Positions 5,211 through 5,331 of a stretch of 5,331 nucleotides of DNA are shown piece by piece. The DNA lies in assembly GCA_012512465.1 (NCBI GenBank), contig JAAZED010000263.1:1-5331 (forward strand), in the 5' to 3' direction. Both the position numbers and the translations under genes were made by a program. How positions within the stretch are numbered: the stretch's first letter is position 1; every line of letters starts with the position of its first letter. Origin of the DNA: Oxalobacter sp. (GTDB taxonomy: Bacteria; Pseudomonadota; Gammaproteobacteria; Burkholderiales; Burkholderiaceae_D). The notes below the pieces were generated by a model that saw only the letters and a program-made list of their open reading frames with translations, ran no database searches and had not been told where the DNA came from.

Positions 5211-5331
5211 CGCTGATTAAATGATTTTGGGAGATGAAGTGCAAGGCGCACGGAGCGCGGTAACCAAGACATATCTTAAGACAGGCGAAGGTTGCGAACA
5301 CCGCGTAACGCAGCAATTCGCTCTCAAAGCC
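5211..5331. repeat. Structured intergenic element after iscU (possible dispersed repeat, right end not seen)
   Basis: No recognisable protein is encoded in the last 126 bases. The stretch has nested inverted repeats: TTTTGGGAG (5225-5233) with CTCTCAAAG (5321-5329), seven Watson-Crick pairs and two G-T; CGCGGT (5256-5261) with ACCGCG (5300-5305), perfect; AACC (5262-5265) with GGTT (5290-5293); and AAGA (5266-5269) with TCTT (5274-5277). Together these fold the ~105 bases into one imperfect long hairpin, as in small palindromic or MITE-like repeats. From memory, similar text beginning with an AAACGCTGATT-like string occurs between genes in other betaproteobacteria, but I could not verify this. 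A + strand frame from ATG 5221 stays open for 37 codons to the window edge, and a - strand frame is also open across it. The peptides match nothing I know. Confidence 0.5.

Noticed and set aside
5014..5316. 100-codon open frame on the - strand across the iscU end and the downstream element
   Set aside because: Half of it is antisense to iscU and the rest lies in the inverted-repeat element; no recognisable domain.
1..5331. tRNA, rRNA, CRISPR array, insertion sequence or attachment site
   Set aside because: No cloverleaf, no regularly spaced repeats, no transposase or integrase coding sequence seen on either strand.

Overview
The window reads as an ordinary chromosomal segment of a betaproteobacterium, most likely Burkholderiales. 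The L13 and S9 sequences, the rplM-rpsI-argC-erpA order and the moderate G+C content (my estimate is low fifties percent, not computed) would suit an Oxalobacter-like member of the Oxalobacteraceae. That placement comes from recalled protein sequences and was not tested by a search. All genes except the truncated one at the left edge lie on the + strand and encode conserved housekeeping proteins.

Layout. Bases 1-159 hold the first 53 codons of a LysE/RhtB-type amino-acid exporter on the - strand, leaving the window to the left. Bases 160-395 form a divergent regulatory region with a strong sigma70-type promoter for the ribosomal protein operon and a weaker candidate for the exporter. rplM (396-824) and rpsI (834-1226) form a two-gene operon closed by two tandem hairpins, the second a classic intrinsic terminator. 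argC (1394-2443, arginine biosynthesis) and erpA (2509-2859, A-type Fe-S carrier) follow, and a strong terminator closes erpA. A new transcription unit then starts with iscR (3030-3506), iscS (3517-4785) and iscU (4810-5205), the regulatory and core part of the ISC iron-sulfur assembly operon. The last ~120 bases, where iscA would be expected, instead look like a structured intergenic element with imperfect terminal inverted repeats.

How the genes work together. IscS takes sulfur from cysteine as a persulfide and passes it to the IscU scaffold. IscR is a [2Fe-2S] repressor that senses cluster supply, and an almost ideal type 1 IscR operator overlaps the predicted iscR promoter. ErpA, just upstream but behind its own terminator, delivers finished clusters to target enzymes. 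The right half of the window is therefore a compact Fe-S biogenesis neighbourhood, while the left half supplies ribosome and arginine functions.

I see no previously undescribed system. The points most worth a second look are the element behind iscU, the four-residue expansion of the IscR cysteine cluster, the IscR operator, the inverted repeat surrounding the erpA terminator, and the structured rplM leader.
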